From Combretum micranthum (taxonomy: Eukaryota; Streptophyta; Magnoliopsida; Myrtales; Combretaceae): 64,000 nt of DNA. The notes under the pieces are model-generated. The model saw only the letters and a list, made by a program, of their open reading frames with translations, did not search any database and was not told where the DNA came from. Numbering within the stretch: the first letter of the stretch is position 1; each line of letters starts with the position of its first letter. Shown here one piece after another: positions 61,740 to 64,000 of the stretch. Position numbers and translations under genes: made by a program. The DNA is taken from the NCBI GenBank assembly GCA_024138025.1, contig JAMXBD010000112.1, forward strand, positions 124,001 through 188,000, read 5' to 3'.

Positions 61740-63310
61740 TTTCTGTAGGCCTTCGCAATGTTGAATGTGACGTGCATCCTATATTTGGCGACACCAACTA
61801 ATATTTCCATTTGAATTTTGCGTCTCCCCTTACATCCCCAAACAAAGATGTAAAGGTGGAGTAAGCCGAAACCACTTCCAGTAATCTTCCATAAAGTTTG
61901 GGATCTATAATTAAACCAAGTATTTATCTTGGATTCTTTGTTAACATACACTGTGGCAAAATGGAAATCCATAAAAACCTATAGAGATAAAGGAAATCAA
62001 TGAAAATATGATATTTAGATATTTAAGGTGAAAGCGAACAATATAAAAGTTAAGAGAAGTTAATGGAAACATTTCCAATATTAAATTTTGATCACATTTA
62101 GTTTCTCTTGGCTTTTGGAAATTGATAGAAATGAGTGAAAATGATATAAGATTATTAAAATACTTCCAAACGTAAAGTTAAAAATTGTAAAATAAGGGGT
62201 ACTTTAATCTATCAAATATTTAAATACATTTTCCTTTGCCAACTTTAAAAAAAAAAAAACTATATGATAAGAAAACATTTTTTTTTTATTTTTTCCTGAT
62301 GGTGGATGTGACGACCATCCTATACAACACACCAACAAATGTTTCCATTTATATTTTGCATCTCTTTTAAAAAGGATGTAGAATTAGTAACTATGAAACG
62401 ATGAAGAAAGCCTAAATCAGTTTTGGCAATCTTTACTAGAATTGGGGATTAATGATTAAGCCAAGTAATTATTTTGGATTCTCTAACATACATTATGTTT
62501 GGCAAAGTGGAAATCTATAAAAATCTATGACAATAAAAGAAATCAATAAACATGTGATGTTTAGATATTTAAAATAAAAGTGAACATTATGAAAATTAAG
62601 GGAAATCAGTTGAAACATTTATAGTTTCAAATTTTGATCACATTTAGGTTGGAAATGAGTGAAAATGATATAAAATTTTCAAAATATTTCTAAAAGCAAG
62701 GTTAAAACTGTAAAGCGTACTTTACTCTATCAAATACTTCAATTCTCCTTATTTTGTTTATTGTCTTAACAAAACAATATGAAAAAGAAAAAATTTCTTT
62801 TCATTTTCTTCCAATGGTAAATGCCATGCACATCATATACATGCCACATCTACAAATTTTTCCACTTATATTTTGTGTCTCTCCTAAGAAAGGATATAGA
62901 AATGGTAAATATGAAAGGATGGAACAAGTCAAAACCACTCTTGGAAATCTTTACTAGAGTTAGGGAGTAATAATTAAATCAAGTATTTATTATGGATTCT
63001 TTAACAGAGATTGTGTTTGGAAAAATGCAAATATAGAAACCTACGAAAATGAAAGAAATCAAAGAAAATGTGATGTTTATATATTTAAAATGAAAGTGAG
63101 CAATAATCAAGGGAACCTAGTGGTAACATATCCACTTTGAAATTTTAATTCTATTTAGTTTCTCTTCACTTTTGGAAAAAGAATAGAAATGGAAGAAAAC
63201 AATGAAAAATTATCAAAACACTTTTAAAAGTAATCTTAAAAATCGTCAAATAAAGGATACTTTAGATTATCAAATATTTTAATTTTCTTTATTTTCTTTA
63301 TTTCTTTATC
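61740..63310. repeat. Tandem array of three diverged units, period about 520-535 bp
   Basis: Landmarks repeat in order. TTTCCATTTGAATTTTGCGT (about 61806) is matched by TTTCCATTTATATTTTGCAT (62342) and TTTCCACTTATATTTTGTGT (62860). AAACCAAGTATTTAT and TTTGATCACATTTAG also recur. The spacing is about 536 and 518 bp. The units are clearly diverged with indels. There is no coding capacity. Confidence 0.85.
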
Positions 63311-63519
63311 ATATTAACTAAATAATACAAAAATAAAACACTAGTTACCATTTTTCTGGCATTTCCATTCTATAGATCCAAACAGGTAGTAGAACGACCT
63401 TTTTCTTTTTTTTTTTCTTTTTTTTTCATTTTATTGTTTTTCTTTCTACTCATTTTCACTCTTTTAAAAGTGGTAATCATTTCTCTACTCATCTCTTCAA
63501 TCCCTCTACGGTCTAACAC
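63311..63519. other. Spacer before the copia element
   Basis: T-rich, nothing recognised. Confidence 0.5.
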
Positions 63520-63732
63520 TGTGAGAATAATTGTACATGTGTCGATATTTAGTTGGTTGTATTATTAGTAGTAGGATATAAATACTTAATATAGATAATA
63601 GTTAGAAGGATTCAGAGTTTTTCTTTTACTTTGAGATAAACCTCTTTAAACATTTTTCATTTTTCTTTGTAACAAACTCTGATGAGGAAGCTTCAATGAA
63701 AGAAGACTTTACTTTGATCGTTCATATTGACA
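63520..63732 (+). repeat. Left LTR of the copia element
   Basis: TG...CA boundaries; TATAAATA is 58 bp in. The proposed end is set by the adjacent primer-binding site, because the second LTR is not in view. Confidence 0.7.
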
Positions 63733-63744
63733 TGGTATCAGAGC
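63733..63744 (+). promoter_or_regulatory. Primer-binding site of the copia element
   Basis: TGGTATCAGAGC, a perfect initiator Met-tRNA type, directly after the LTR. Confidence 0.88.
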
Positions 63745-63826
63745 ATTCAAGGTATGATTCTTGAAATTTCAAGACTCTTTTCGAAGATAGTTTTTTTTTT
63801 GTTACTCCTAGGGTTTCGTTAATATC

Positions 63827-64000
63827 ATGGCTAATTCGTTTAATCAATCAAATGCCATTATTGATTCGTTAATTTCATATCCCTATTATCTTTCTAGGTC
63901 TGATAATCCTAATATGTTTATTGGTAGCCTGATCTTTAATGGAAACAATTTCATTACCTGGAGTAGATATGTTAAAATGGGTTTGAGTGCAACGTTAAAA
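63827..64000 (+). CDS. Copia gag, N-terminal 58 codons
   Basis: The frame opens MANSFNQSNAIIDSLISYPY and continues YLSRSDNPNMFIGSLIFNGN with NFITWSRYVKMGLSATLK. This is the standard start of plant copia gag (PYYLHxSDNP, then LxGxNYxxWSRxMxxALSAK). It is open to the window edge with no stop, so the element may be fairly young. Gag packages the element RNA. The rest is outside the window. Confidence 0.85.
   Translation, partial: MANSFNQSNAIIDSLISYPYYLSRSDNPNMFIGSLIFNGNNFITWSRYVKMGLSATLK

Larger units (their letters stand above)
63520..64000 (+). mobile_element. Ty1/copia retrotransposon, 5' end, runs off the window
   Basis: A short LTR of about 213 bp (63520-63732) begins TGTGAGAATAATTG and ends ATATTGACA, with a TATAAATA box at 63577-63584. 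A perfect primer-binding site follows at 63733-63744. After a leader of about 80 bp the gag frame opens. The 3' end is outside the window, so completeness and target duplication (the left flank is AACAC) cannot be judged. Confidence 0.85.

Overview
The window is nuclear DNA of a flowering plant, most likely a dicot. It is strongly AT-rich, the genes have short exons with GT-AG introns, the recognisable proteins are plant types, and most of the sequence is retrotransposon debris. I could not fix the species.

Only three ordinary host genes are convincing. (1) The 3'-truncated gene for translation initiation factor eIF3 subunit J is on the minus strand at 650-3150, and its last exons lie outside the window. 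(2) A small heat-shock protein gene is on the minus strand at 40269-41406. It has two exons, a C-terminal SRL peroxisomal signal and a heat-shock element plus TATA promoter. (3) A four-exon universal stress protein (UspA-type) gene is on the plus strand at 57380-58450, with an intact ATP-binding motif.

The rest is mobile DNA. A nearly complete but decayed LINE lies on the minus strand (13664-19950), with poly(A), ORF2 (endonuclease, reverse transcriptase, RNase H) and ORF1 (DUF4283, zinc knuckle). A second LINE on the plus strand is split into three parts (21310-22089, 29726-30762, about 38041-38900). One break is a 7.6-kb Ty3/gypsy element with CTACT target duplications. The other is a head-to-head pair of related long LTR sequences. 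Further right are a decayed gypsy gag-protease (42993-44390), a 2.6-kb solo LTR (TATAG duplication), a young 1.57-kb deletion-derived LTR element (GGAGT duplication, 599/600-bp LTRs), a 2.0-kb solo LTR (TTTAA duplication) sitting inside a smaller repeat, and the 5' end of a Ty1/copia element running off the right edge.

Small inverted-repeat (MITE or foldback) elements are scattered throughout, several sharing a GGGTAAATT-type end. A three-unit tandem array with a period of about 520 bp fills 61740-63310. I found no CRISPR array, rRNA gene, bona fide tRNA gene or plausible new defence or metabolic system. The most interesting content is the nesting history, the deletion-derived LTR element, the tRNA-like promoter carried by a repeated element, and details of the three host genes.
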